64,000 nucleotides of DNA. Source: Platanthera guangdongensis. Its lineage: Eukaryota; Streptophyta; Magnoliopsida; Asparagales; Orchidaceae. Within the stretch, counting starts at the first letter, position 1. The number at the start of each line of letters is the position of its first letter. This document shows, piece after piece, positions 46,170 to 57,527 of this stretch. The notes under the pieces are model-generated. The model had not been told where the DNA came from. It made no database searches and worked only from the letters and a program-made list of their open reading frames with translations. The DNA lies in contig CM077165.1 of the NCBI GenBank assembly GCA_039583875.1, positions 62,236,757-62,300,756 on the forward strand, given 5' to 3'. Both the position numbers and the translations under genes were made by a program.

Positions 46170-46432
46170 GATTGCATGATGTGTTTCACATATCTGAGCT
46201 TCGGAAAGCCATCAAAGATCCAGCTCAAGTAATTGCAAGCGATCGTGTACCGGTTTAGTATGGGCTAACGACGAAGGTTAGGCCCATTCAGATCGAGGAT
46301 AGAGCCGATAAACAGTTGCGGAACAAGACAATCGGGATAGTCAAGGTCCGATGGGACAACAGTGGCCGTGAGGAGCTAACATGGGAGCAAGAGCAGACCA
46401 TGCAAGCTGAATTTCCCGAACTGTTTGTTTAA
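46170..46432 (+). pseudogene. OCE pol C-terminus with chromodomain-like module
   Basis: Directly after the Athila A TSD the OCE frame continues: HDVFHISELRKAI (end of integrase), then a module with RPIQIEDRADKQLRNK, VKVRWDN and LTWEQE, ending LF-V and stop TAA at 46430-46432. Layout and aromatic residues fit the chromodomain-like tail of Tekay/Del elements, which in the family targets integration to heterochromatin. One internal TAG near 46258 breaks it. One copy of GATTG must be removed to restore the join with base 9185, and then no codon is lost. Confidence 0.75.
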
Positions 46433-46532
46433 TTATTGTACAGTACATATCTTGTTGTAAAATACACTTTGAAGTTATAACATTTTGACTGTTGGTTCCT
46501 TGTTGTCTGCAAATTTCAGGACGAAATTTTTT

Positions 46533-46549
46533 GTAAGGAGAGGAGGGTT
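46533..46549 (+). other. polypurine tract of OCE
   Basis: AAGGAGAGGAGGG lies just before the LTR start TGTAACACCCC. It primes plus-strand DNA synthesis in LTR elements. Confidence 0.7.
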
Positions 46550-48470
46550 GTAACACCCCAAATCCTAAAATTAGGTTCTCGAGAGGGAACATGGCCTGCG
46601 ACACGGGCGTGTCCGAGGCCGTTTCCTCCTCTAGGTCGACGAATTCCACTCGATGAAGTGCACTTGACGCTTCTCGAGAGGTGAGTCAAGTTGGGCACAC
46701 GGCCTGTGACACGGGCATGTCATAGGGCCGTGTCCATCTCTGGATTTGGCCAGGGAAGTCGAGTTAGGCACACGTCCTGTGGCATGGGCATGTCACATGG
46801 ACATGTACTTCTCTGGATTTGGCCAGGGATGTGAGGCTTGGTGAACACAGGATAGACACGGGCGTGTCTGAATCCATGTCAGGGCACACGGCCTGTGACA
46901 CGGGCGTGTCACATGGCCGTGCCCTGTTCGGGTTGAGTCGTTTTGTTGCCGCTTAAGGCATACGGCCTGTGACACTACACGGGAATGTCACACGCCGTGT
47001 TCGACCTAGGATAAGGCTTTTCAGGGCGATTCGTGGCCGTTCATTTCCTCCAAATAGGATCTAACGATCCAGGTTTCCCCCTGCTGCTTTAAGGTCGGGA
47101 TATGAGAGATCAACTCTCATTTGGCTTTGGCTATCCTCTTTCTAAAAGAGTATAGAGAAGGGAGAGCAAGGAGGAGAAGGAGAAAGGGATCCGGACGCCG
47201 GTGGAGCTTCCAAGTTTCGAATCAAGATCCGAGGCCAGATTTGTGGAGACAAGGCCGCTGCGGTGCTTTCCAACTGGCTAGATTTCTAAGGCTCCAAAGA
47301 GGTCATCAAGGATAACGATCTTTCTTCTTGGACATGTGAAGTCCTTCTTTTTGGCATGTGCATGGATTTCCCCCACCAGATGGTGGATTGTGGAGGGATT
47401 TCCCTTGGGTTAATTCTTGGAATCCCCAATAGTCTTCCATATAGGTCCGAAAATGTGTAGTACGGAATAAACATGTTGTGTGAAGCCCATCTGTACAGGT
47501 TGCTCTGGATTGGTGATGTTTTATTTGCATATCGGAGAAGACTCAGCGGTTAAACGTGTAGTATGTGGAGTCGATGGGTTGGACCTATGAAGGGCAGTAG
47601 CAGGAAGTACTGGAGTGGTAGTCCAGGAAAATACCCTTGTGATGCTTGTGCTGTGTGCTATGGCAAGACCAGTTTTCTGGCACTGCAGGATGTTGCAGGG
47701 TTTGGGTTGAGTTGGATGCAGAAATAGAGCTTCTATTGGAGCGCATAATGAGATTCTTAGGCCTGTGCGCCGTTAAGACTAAATGCTCAATGTCGTTGGG
47801 TTTCGGACTGTGAACGGTGGTGTTGGCCCTGGTTTTTCGGCGCACCAAGAATATGCCTTGAGTGCACGGATCATCGAGCCTCGTGGCTGACAGTTGTGAT
47901 GTATTATTTGTGCGTGAAAGCACAATGTGTGATATATCTACCTATGAATTGCTATGCCTGCAGGGAAGGAATACCACTGCCCCAGGAAAGGGGTATGATC
48001 GTTATAAATTGGTCAGATGAATGTTGACCATTGCCTTGTTTGCCACCGCTTGATGGGTTGTCCCTGTGCAGGTGTTGGAGAGCCGAGTGGGAAAAATAAG
48101 GGCTGAAGTCCATGTTGCTGTTGCTAGCCCATGAAGGCTAAGCAAAGTCTTTTTGTGTTGTGTTCATGTGTGGTCGGCCTGCACGCCGATGTATGGAATC
48201 CATACTTGTAAAGAGAAACTGTAAGGCCTTAAGGCCAAACGTTAATGTATTTGATGTACATTCCTATATAAATGTGGTTGTTTATATTAGTGGACATTCC
48301 TAGTTTGAGTTCAGTATTATTGTTAAAAGCTTCCGCTAGAATGCTCTGTGTTAGGATGCAATTATCACTTGGTATTAACCTATAACCTCGCCGCCTGTTT
48401 TGTGGCATATGGTGTGGCGCCCCCGCCAGACCTTCTATTATACGCTATATGAACGGATAGAGTCGTTACA
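46550..48470 (+). repeat. 3' LTR of OCE (1921 bp)
   Basis: It begins TGTAACACCCC and ends GTCGTTACA, so the ends form the inverted repeat TGTAAC/GTTACA. The first 450 bases hold an island of ACACGGGCGTGT-type palindromes (46590-47000). Its right part is repeated as truncated relatives at 49821-50996 (plus) and 57528-58577 (minus). The following bases TAACC (48471-48475) are the expected TSD, but no matching left copy survives. Confidence 0.85.
46590..47000 (+). repeat. palindrome island in OCE LTR
   Basis: GACACGGGCGTGTC and variants occur several times. A long imperfect hairpin lies around 46884-46925, where GGGCACACGGCCTGTGACAC pairs with the mirrored sequence around the loop GGGC. The motif resembles the islands in Athila A and B although those are different lineages. 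Confidence 0.75.
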
Positions 48471-48790
48471 TAACCAACATCAAGTCTTCACTCCCCTCAA
48501 TGCTTCGCGAGCGAAAGTGTTGCTCGCCATACACAATCATCCTTCTCTCCAAAAAACAAGGCCTCTTACTCCAAACTCAAGGGACCAATATAAATATTAT
48601 GACTATCATCAAGGCCACGGGCATAAGATAAATGTTGTTTGCGACTGAAGATAGAAATCGAACGATTCGTTCACCAAGGGTACCTCGAGAGTTTTCTCCA
48701 AAGTAAAGGCTCTGAATTAACATGTCAAGAATGATTATGCATGGGGTTGATCCCTAGGATGAACGTCCCAAAGAAGAGTTTTCTTTCTAC
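48471..48790 (+). pseudogene. gag of element 2, C-terminal part
   Basis: The translation has FTPLNASRAKVL and YDYHQGHGHK, the Tat-type CCHC region (the first cysteine is now tyrosine, and NVVCD holds the last cysteine). Then SRVFSK and a region like the serine/glycine linker before the protease. Stops near 48647 and after. It follows directly on the OCE 3' LTR and completes the gag broken at 5943. Confidence 0.65.
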
Positions 48791-48799
48791 CAATGGGGT

Positions 48800-49438
48800 G
48801 TCAAGAGATCCATCACCATTGCTTGTATTTTGTATTCTCCTCCCACAAGTGCCATGCGCACTCTCCTCCAGCAAGCGCCCTACGTGCTCTCTACTATTTA
48901 GCGCTTCGCGCGCTCTCCTCCAGCAAGCGCCCTACGCACACTTTGCCAACAAGCTCCCCACGCGCTCAAGAACAAGCGCTCCAACCATTGATAAAACAAC
49001 TGCACCACGCTTCTCCAAGAGACAATCAGATACAAGATACAGAGTATAAGATGCACTAAGTGCTCCCTCTATCTTCAAGCCCTAGACATCAGAACGGGTG
49101 CAGCAAGCTACTCCCGTCTCCAAAAACTATCAGAGGACTCTTGAATACAACGACCACATCGCTCTCCGCAGCACACAAAGAAATAATTAGTTTTGTGAAC
49201 GGTGGCATGTCACCCTCTGAGCTCTCTCTCTCCCCAATAATTGTAACGAGAGGAGTCCTGTCGCCCTCAAGTTCTTGAAAAAGCCCTGTAACAGCGCTCA
49301 GATCTAGTGGAATATTGTTCGGCATAAATCCGACCACGTGGTTTTCACCACATTGACAGGTTTTCCACGTCAAAAAAATGTCTTGTCAGCTTTTCTTTCT
49401 CTATGACTTTTTGCACGCTCGACCACTTTGTGGGCTAA
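48800..49438 (+). repeat. partial 3' LTR of element 2
   Basis: Matches 4360-4965 of the 5' LTR: end of the 26-bp array, CAAGAGACA, CACACAAAGAAATAATTAG, a short CT run and GTGGGCTA. It joins decayed gag on the left (internal deletion) and stops at GTGGGCTA, where an RT fragment begins. Confidence 0.75.
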
Positions 49439-49820
49439 GACCAAACACAAATGCTGAGTATGTCCTTCAACACTGCGGGAATACACCAAGACATCATCTA
49501 TAAACACTAACAAATCGGTCCAAGAAGTCCTTAAACACCATATTCATCAAATCCATAAAAGCAGAGGGTGCATTGGTCAAACTGAAATACATCACCAAAA
49601 ACTCATAATGTCTATGTCGCGAACGGAAAGTGGTTCGTGGAATATCAGCCTCACGAATTCTCAACTGGTGGTAGCCTGAACAAATATCGATCTTTGAAAA
49701 TACTGAACTACCACGTAACTGATCAAACAGATCATTGATCCTTGGCAAGGTATACCTATTCTTAATGGTTACCTTGTTCAATTTTCTATAATCGATGCAT
49801 AAACGAAATCCTTTCGTTAT
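49437..49820 (-). pseudogene. RT fragment of a chromovirus-like element
   Basis: On the minus strand [42 protein letters not shown] and the catalytic DDVLVYSRS block (one frameshift before it, near 49510). About 125 codons with no flanking RNase H or protease. It is closer to OCE-type than to Athila RT, but more canonical than OCE itself. Confidence 0.75.
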
Positions 49821-50996
49821 GCATATGCATGGAATCCTCCACCAAGTGGTGGAAAGCATAAGTGATTCCAGGTTGAGTCTGTATCTAGAGCCGGAAGTGT
49901 GTAGTACGGCATAGGCATGCTGTATGAAGCCCATCCGGATTGTTAGTCTGGATTGGTGATGGTTATGTGTGAACTGGAGAAGACTCTGTGTATTGTATGG
50001 ATGCGTGTGAATTGTGAATGTAAGCTCCTTATGGTGTGAGAGCTATGAGCGATATTTGCTCTGAGAGAGTAGAAAGCTGCGGCTAATCAGGAGGGAAAGC
50101 CGACCCGCGTCAAGTGGTGCACTACTGACGATTTGAGCACGGGAAAAGGCTGACCTGCCCCTGGTTATTTTGGGAGATCGATTGGTGGCAAGGCTTGGGA
50201 GGACGCGAGGCAGACCGGGCTTGCTGCACCACAATGGTGGGTCGATCGTAATGCTCAAGTTTGCCGTGAAGTTAGCACCTCTGAGTTGGATGGGCGGAAT
50301 GTCGCCAGCATGCGTGTTGGTGGACTAGGACCGGCCAACCAACATGTTAAAAACCTCTGCTCGGTAGTGGTGCCAAGGAGTCCGTCCAATCGTAAGGTGC
50401 CTTGAGTGCACGGAGCCTCTGGCGGAAGCCGGTGTTTGTGATACTGTTGTGATACTTATTAGCTAGATGTTTGGCAATGCATACAGGGAAGGAACCACTG
50501 CCCTGGGTAAGGGGTAGGGTCGTTATAATTGGTCAGCTAATGTTGACCGTTGCTTTGTTTACCGCTCTTGGGGTGGATGTCTAATTGCAGGTGCTGATGG
50601 GTTGAATTGAATTGAGCGAAATGAAGCCTTGTTGTTTAAAGGCCCTTGAAGGCCGTGCGAAGAATTCTTGGATTTCATGTGTGGTCGGCATGTGTGCTGA
50701 TGTATGAAGTTATATATTATGTAAAGAGAAACCTATAAGGCCTTAAGGCCGTGAGAGTTGTGTATTTGTATACATTCCTGGTAATATATATAATAGTATG
50801 GTTTATATATTTAGTGGACATTCACTGTGATGAGTTCTTATAACTTAAAATGCTGCACTAGAATGCTCTGAGTTAAGATGCGAGTAGAACGTGATTTTGA
50901 TATTCACACGTAATTCCGCCGTTTGTCTGTGAAATATGGCGTGGAGCCCCGGCCGGACCCACCGTTATACTCTATATGACGAATGGAGGCGTTACA
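49821..50996 (+). repeat. truncated OCE-family LTR
   Basis: Aligns from about 47355 to the LTR end (shared GTGTAGTACGG, GGATTGGTGATG, AAGGCCTTAAGGCC, GAATGCTCTG) and ends GTTACA. The U3 half with the palindrome island is missing. The right end touches Athila B pol. Confidence 0.8.
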
Positions 50997-53959
50997 AGGA
51001 GAACTTGAAGTTCTTAAGAATAATACTAAGGATCCACCGATAGTAGAACTTAAAAAATTAACGGATCATCTTGAGTATGCATTCTTAGGATCTAATTCTA
51101 CTTACCCAGTTATTTTTTCTTCTAATCTTTCAGAAACTGAAAAACAAAAGTTAATAACTATGCTAAAGAAGTATAAAGGTGCTATAACATGGCAAATAAC
51201 TGATATAAAAGGTATCAACCCTTGTTTTTGCACCCACAAGATCCTTTTGGAAGAAAACTATAAGCCTTCTGTTCAACCGCAACGTAGGCTAAATCCAAAT
51301 ATGAAAGAGGTAGTGAAAGCTGAGATTGTTAAGTTGTTAGATGCTCGAATGATTTATCTTATTTTAGATAGTTCATGGGTTAGTCTTGTACAAGTCGTTC
51401 CTAAGAAGGGTGGTTTAACAGTAGTAGCAAATGATAAGAATGAATTGATTCCAACGCAAATAGTAACAGGTTGGTGTATCTGTATTGATTATCGGAAGTT
51501 AAATGATGATATTAGGAAAGACCATTGCCCTCTACCATTTATTGATCAAATATTAGAACGATTATCAGGCCATTCTTATTATTGTTTTCTAGATGAATTA
51601 TTTGGATATTTCCAAATCCCTATAGCACCAGAAGACTAGGAGAAAACAACATTCACTTGCCCATTTGGTACCTTTGCCTATAGGCGTATGTCATTTGGTT
51701 TATGTAATACACCCTCCACTTTCCAAAGCTGCATGTTAGCTATATTTAATGAGTATGTTGAAGATATTATGGAAGTCTTTATGGATGATTTTTCTGTGTT
51801 TGGTGACTCTTTTGATTTGTGTTTGAGAAATTTAGAAAACGTTCTGAGGAGATGTGAGGAAACAAATCTAGTACTTAGTTGGGAGAAGTGCCATTTTATG
51901 GTACAAGAAGGGTTAGTACTTGGCCATAAGATCTCAAGCTAAGGACTTCAAGTGGATAGAGCGAAGATTGAAACCATAAAAAAGTTGCCACCACCAACCT
52001 CCGTTAAGGCAATGAGAAGTTTTTTAGGTCATGTCGGATTCTATCGTTGGTTCATTAAAGACTTCTCTAAAATAACTAAACCACTTACTAGGCTTTTAGA
52101 GAAAGACACCTTTTATTTTTGATCAAGAGTGTCTGCAAGCCTTTGAGTTTTTGAAAGAAATATTAATTAATTCTCCTATTATGATCGCACCTGATTTTGC
52201 TCAACCTTTTGAGATCATGTGTGACGCTAGCAGTTTTGCGATAGGGGCTGTTTTAGGACAACGCCGAAACAAACACTTTCACCCTATATATTATGCTAGC
52301 AAAACACTTAATAACTCACGGGAGAATTATACAACTACAGAAAAAGAACTCCTAGTAGTGGTATTTGCCTTCGATAAATTTAGATCCTATTTAACATTGT
52401 CTAAGGTGGTAGTATACACAGATCACTCTGCCCTAAGATATTTACTTACCAAAGCGGAAGCAAAACCTCGTTTAATCCATTGGATTCTTTTATTGCAAGA
52501 ATTTGATTTGGAAATTAGGGATAAACGAGGAGCAGAAAACTTAGCGGCAGATCATCTCTCACGTTTAGAAAATTCACTACGAACAATGTTAGATGAGTCT
52601 GAGATTAGTGATACATTTCTAGAGGAATCATTGTTTGCATTATCTACAAATATAAATATTGATTATCTATGGTTTGCTGACAATGCAAACTATATTGTGG
52701 CTAAGGTCCTTCCAAAATATTTTTCATATCAGCAGAAAAAGAAATTTTTCTCTGACTTGAAATATTACTTTTGGGAGGACCCCTATCTTTTTTGGATATG
52801 TGCAGATTCCATTATACGTAGATGTATATCAGCGGAGGAGGGCTGGAAAATCTTGGAGCAGTATCATCCAGGCCTTACAGTTGATCACTTTGAAGCAAAC
52901 CACTCTGCTAAAAAGGTTCTTGATTCTGGTTTTTATTGGTCCCTTCTATTCAGGGATGCCCAAAGGTATGTACTTTCATATGATTCTTGTCAAAAATCAG
53001 GTAATATCTCTAAATTACATGAAATGCCACAAAAATTTATTCTTGAATGTGAAGTATTTGATGTGTGGGGGATTGACTTTATGGGACCGTTTCCAATTTC
53101 TTACGGGAATAAATATATTTTGGTAGTTGTAGATTATGTATCGAAGTGGGTAGAGGCGCAAGCTTTCCCTACTAATGATAGTAGAGTAGTAATTCAATTT
53201 CTAAAATCCTTATGTGCACGATTTGGCACACCACGTGCGCTTATTAGCCATAGGGGTACACACTTTTGTAATCTACAGTTATATAAAGTGTTACAAAAAT
53301 CTGGGGTCACACATAGGATAGTCACTCCTTATCATCCACAAACTAGTGGTCAAGTTGAAGTTTCAAATAGAGAACTTAAGAGAATCATAGAAAAATCTAC
53401 AGAAGGAAATAGGAAACAATGGTCTAAGAAACTAAACGATTGTTTGTGGGCATATAGGACCGCATACAAAACACCCATAGGGACCACTCCCTTTAGACTA
53501 GTCTAGGGTAAATCATGTCACCTGCCTATAGAATTAGAACATAAATCGTATTGGGCAATACGCTCTTTGAATTTTGACACCAATTCTATATTGGAGAAAT
53601 GAAAACTTTAACTTAACGAATTAGATGAGTGGAGAACCATGACTTATGAAAATTCTCAGATATATAAAGAGAAGACTAAATTGTTCCATGACCGTCACCT
53701 TCGAAAACCCAAGACATTCCAAAAAGGTGACCAAGTCCTCCATTACAATTCCTGCCTTAGTTTATTCCCAGGGAAGTTAAGGTCTAAGTGGCCCAGACCT
53801 TTCCAAGTCAAAGAGGTTTTTCCCTATGGCACCATTGAACTAGCCCACCATGAGAAGGGAGATTTTAAAGTCAACGGGCACCGATTAAAACTTTATTATG
53901 GAGAGTTTCCTCAAGATTTCACTCACCAAGAATCATTCCTCCAACAAGACATGGATTAA
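50997..53959 (+). pseudogene. Athila B pol: RT, RNase H, integrase
   Basis: RT with [18 protein letters not shown] and catalytic FMDD at 51778-51789; RNase H with CDASSFAIG and [10 protein letters not shown]; integrase with [22 protein letters not shown] (the second catalytic D is now H), [13 protein letters not shown] and a tail FKVNGHRLK. Stops at 51637 and 51940, a frameshift near 52120, stops at 53504 and near 53600. The aspartate-to-histidine change shows that this integrase would be inactive even without the stops. Confidence 0.88.
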
Positions 53960-54715
53960 GTGTAATTTAGTAAATTTTCTAAGTTTTTATTATCTTTGGT
54001 AAAATTTTAATTAAATTGTAGTATAAATTATTATAAAATCACTTAGAAAGTAATTCCATTTCAGAGGAGCATACGAGTTTGTACTCGCCTGTGTGCCAAG
54101 CCGCGTTCATGAAAAACTTTTAACCCAACCGTGTTCAATTTAAAACCTGAGTAGGAATTATTTTTCCCGAGCACCACACGGGTGGACACCCACCCGTGTG
54201 CTTTGTCGTGTCGCATTAGTGTGCTTTGTCGTGTCGCATTAGCTCCATTTCTCTCGTACTCATCCCGAGCGCCACACGGGGTGGACACACACCCGTGTGT
54301 GTGCAACCGTGTCAAATCACCCCGAGCACCACACGATTAGCTACCCAGCCATCTGCGCATCCTTGTGTAGGGTAATGAGTTCGAAAATGCAATGCTCCCG
54401 AGCAGGACACGGGTCCACACACGTGCGTGTTGTTGACCGTGTTCGTCTGGCGCGCTGCTTTCCCATCAGTTTGGCCACATGTCATTTTGAGACCTGTGTA
54501 CTGCGCGGTTATTGATTAGTGAACACGGGTCCACACACGCCCGTGTCGCAACCTGTGTTCGAAACATTATACAAGGACATGTAGTCTTGTTCCTCCTCTC
54601 CAATCCCTGGTTAAAACCCTAGTTTTAGCACCCCTTCACGCTACGAACTCAGTTGGGAATTTTTGCCATCAAACTTCTTGGATCCGTCTCCTCTAATCTC
54701 GATCTATATTCCTAG
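53960..54715 (+). promoter_or_regulatory. Athila B palindrome island, TATA and leader exon before ORF1
   Basis: 54060-54560 has ACACGGG / CCCGTGT palindromes, including a perfect 11-bp stem with 4-base loop at 54175-54200 (CACACGGGTGG, loop ACAC). ATTATACAAG at 54567-54576 is a weak TATA. A leader with AAAACCCTAG then runs to the possible donor at 54715. Confidence 0.6.
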
Positions 54716-55005
54716 GTAAAATTTATATCATTTTCTTGTTTTTTAATTCATATTTTTCATCTCCTTTCTCATTCTTCTTCATTCTCTTCTCATTCTTCTT
54801 CATGCTCTTCTCATTTTTCTCTTTCTCATTCTTCTAAATTTTATTTCTCTTCTCATTACTCTTCATTTTCTTCTTTCCCCAAGAAATCTTAATTCATTTC
54901 TTCTTCCCTTTCTTAACACATTGCTTTTTCTTTTTCTTTTCTATTCATCCAAAATAGTTTTGTTTCAGAAATCCAACTAATTTTAATCATTCAACTTATC
55001 TACAG
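54716..55005 (+). other. putative leader intron before Athila B ORF1
   Basis: Donor CCTAG/GTAAAA at 54716 and acceptor TTATCTACAG ending 55005, 3 bases before ATG 55009. The inside is very pyrimidine-rich (TTCTTCATTCTCTTC repeats). Same arrangement as Athila A. Confidence 0.45.
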
Positions 55006-55008
55006 ATC

Positions 55009-56274
55009 ATGTCGACGGGATGATCGCAAGAGGGACGCCATCGTCTTTTGAATCTCACAGTATTACCTACAGAAGGGCGCGACAATGCTATGCACCTGGA
55101 GTTTACGGATCCGGCACACGTTAATCATTTTAATCGCCTTCAATCCAAGAAAATTCAGGATATTCATACTATCGATTGCAGCATTTTAGAGAAGATCCAT
55201 TTGGCTGACGAAGTACGAGAGTTAGTTTCTGTAGGGGGTGGGCACAATTTTTTTAATATTGATGAGTTGGGGTTTAAGGAACTTACGTTAGAGTTTATGT
55301 CATATTTCTACCTCAATCTCAGGCCGACCTTCACTGATACGACCAACACGTAGGAAGGCATTATTTTGTTTCGAGTTGCGGGCACCACCTATACTCTTTT
55401 TCTTATCCAGTTCACCCAGTATTTAGGGGTGTATGATGACTCTTTCCTCTATAGTGCTGCATATTCCGACCTTCACCTTGATCTCCCCTCTCGTGACCAC
55501 GCCGCCAATATTTGGTCTCATCTTGCTTTCGATTTGTCCCCATATGAGGCCAAGAGGTCTAAGGCCTCTAAGTTGCATTCTCTCACTCTTCATTACATCC
55601 ATCATCTACTGAGTCATACTTTGAGTGGTCGAGGAGAAAGCTCTGGTGTAGTGAGTAGACAAGATATTCTTTACCTCTATAGCATGTCTTCACGATACCG
55701 CATTTACTTGGGATATATGTTAGCACATTTCATTCTTCATCAGGCCGATAATTCCCGTATTGGGTCTATCTGTGTAGAAACCTACATCACACGCTTGGCG
55801 AAGAACGTGAATATCTTTGATTCCCTTTCCTTGATGACAGTAGTAGCGAGGATAGTTCCTATCACTATGGCTAGTCTTCGATCACTCTGCCTTGTCACTG
55901 CACGTCAGGGTCAGGGTGAACTTGTTTATTCTATTGTGAGGCGCAGACCTCAGCTTGGTTCTGATTCCGACGATGATGACCATGACCTCGGCGAGCCTCT
56001 AATTCCTCCATCCCAGTCTACTTATCATCATGGAGAGTCTTCTGTCCATCCTCCTCGATCGCACTCTCAGTATTCACGTGATTTCCATCACCTTTATGAG
56101 ACCGTGATCTCACCGCGCTTACAGAATATAGAGGAATCACAACAGCGGACAGAGGCCGCCGTAGCTCAAATCAGGGATCACTTGCAGATCTCTCATCCAC
56201 GATCGGCAACTCCCTGCTCCCCTCACGTCCCCGACAATCCTTCAGATCCTGTCGACCCAGCATTTTGTTTTTGA
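55009..56274 (+). pseudogene. Athila B ORF1 (ATHILA ORF-1 family)
   Basis: ATG at 55009, TGA at 55021, then open except for a TAG at 55351, to the stop at 56272. Conserved blocks as in Athila A (ORF1 24796-26055): HLEFTDPAH, IQDIHTIDC, ELGFKELTLEF, FDLSPYEAKRSKAS, SGVVSRQDILYLYSMSSRY and ITRLAKNV. A serine/aspartate-rich linker follows, and the C-terminal short helix IEESQQRTEAAVAQIRDHL matches the same position in A. Confidence 0.82.
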
Positions 56275-57527
56275 TTTCTCTTTAGTATCTTATATTTGGA
56301 TATATATATCATCAGATATTATATGATATCACTTTTGCTCCTGTTGTACTTCTTATGCTCTTCTATTTTATTGATGCTCAATTCTTTATATATTGTTTTA
56401 TTTGCTTTATCAGTTCTTTGTGTTACATTGAGGACACTGCAAATTTTAAGTCTGGGGGTGGATATTCTTAAATTCTAATATTTAACTACTGGACATAATT
56501 ACAATTTGTTAAGAAACATGCCAAAATAAAAAATTCTAATATTTTTTTACTCAATATTGTTAAACCACCCTAATAAAATTGTTTTTGCTCCTTTTTAAGC
56601 TTTTATTAATTCACTCACTTGGGATTATAACTAGTTAATTTGCTTTGGCAAGATGATTAAAATGAATTAAAGTAGACTCATTGAGTGTACAAATTTGTTG
56701 TTGGTAATTATGTATAGAAATTCATTAGCTTAATTTTCTCTATGTAACTTATTTTTAATATTAGCCCTCTATATTATTAACTAACAATCACTCTATTTTA
56801 TAAAATATAATTATCTATAATAAAGTGAGTCGAAGAGTGTAACATTTTGATAGTTTTGTATTAGGGAATCAAAATGAAGAATACTCTTTATTGGTGTCTA
56901 GAACTTGCCCCTAGCGATCCTCAAAACATTCGCATAAGTTAATTAGTTAGGGCAGAAATGACTTAGGCCTCCCATTGGTTTAGCTTGAGCCTTGTAAGCC
57001 TAAAACCCTAAACATTATACCCTTGCACACCCAATTTGGATCTAATCCCTATTTCTTTCGATACACCACTACTAAAATTCACCAAGGCCAAAAATCCTTG
57101 CCTATTAGCACATTTATCATTGAGTTTACACCTTTTGCTATGTGAATTACAAAATTTAAATAGATGGTGTAAGCACTTTGATAAGCTATTTATTGGTGAA
57201 AAAAGAGAAAAAATATGAGTATGCATCAAAACAAAGAAGAAGAAAAACAAAGCATTGAAGAAAGAAAAAAATAATACAAAAAAGGGAAATATAATAATTG
57301 TGAAGTCTGGGGGTGCTTTTATAATGTTGATGTATGTTAGGGTAATTACATAGCAAGAGGCTCAATTGTGATCGAGGTGTGATAAGAACCATCGAGTTTA
57401 TCTTTGATTACCCCACCTATAATCTTTTATTCTAAGCCAAAAAGTTACATCCTAATATAAGTACTAAGGATCCAACATTGCTAATCCTAACTAGTGTCGT
57501 GGAGAGGGTATGAAAAGGCAAGCTTAT
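56275..57527 (+). other. Athila B 3' region
   Basis: AT-rich, non-coding. TTTTAAGTCTGGGGGTGG near 56443 and GAAGTCTGGGGGTGC near 57303 are two polypurine-tract-like sites. The end matches Athila A 11100-11350 reversed. The 3' LTR is missing because of the insertion at 57528. Confidence 0.65.

Larger units (their letters stand above)
5944..48470 (+). mobile_element. OCE: Tekay/Del-like chromovirus, 5'-truncated, split by Athila A
   Basis: The order is protease, RT, RNase H, integrase (6057-9185), then after the Athila A insertion the chromodomain-type C-terminus (46170-46432), polypurine tract and 3' LTR (46550-48470). No 5' LTR or gag exists on the left. The element therefore entered element 2 complete and later lost its 5' half, or recombined. 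The long LTR, gene order and C-terminal module fit Tekay/Del chromoviruses. Confidence 0.75.
3224..49440 (+). mobile_element. Element 2: Tat-like Ty3/gypsy, split by OCE and internally deleted
   Basis: Left part: LTR 3224-5070 and gag to about 5943. Right part: gag C-terminus (48471-48790), then directly a partial LTR (about 48800-49438). The two LTR pieces share a 26-bp minisatellite and the same downstream sequence (CTTCTCCAAGAGACA, CAAGCCCTAGACATC, CACACAAAGAAATAATTAG). Everything between OCE integration and the right LTR is missing (no protease, RT or integrase), so the element suffered a large deletion as well as the insertion. Confidence 0.7.
50997..57527 (+). mobile_element. Athila B: 5'-truncated Athila element
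   Basis: Starts inside the linker before RT (no LTR, gag or protease), has pol (to 53959), palindrome spacer, ORF1 and 3' region. It is cut by the LTR at 57528. Orientation is opposite to Athila A. All parts match Athila A in order. Confidence 0.88.
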
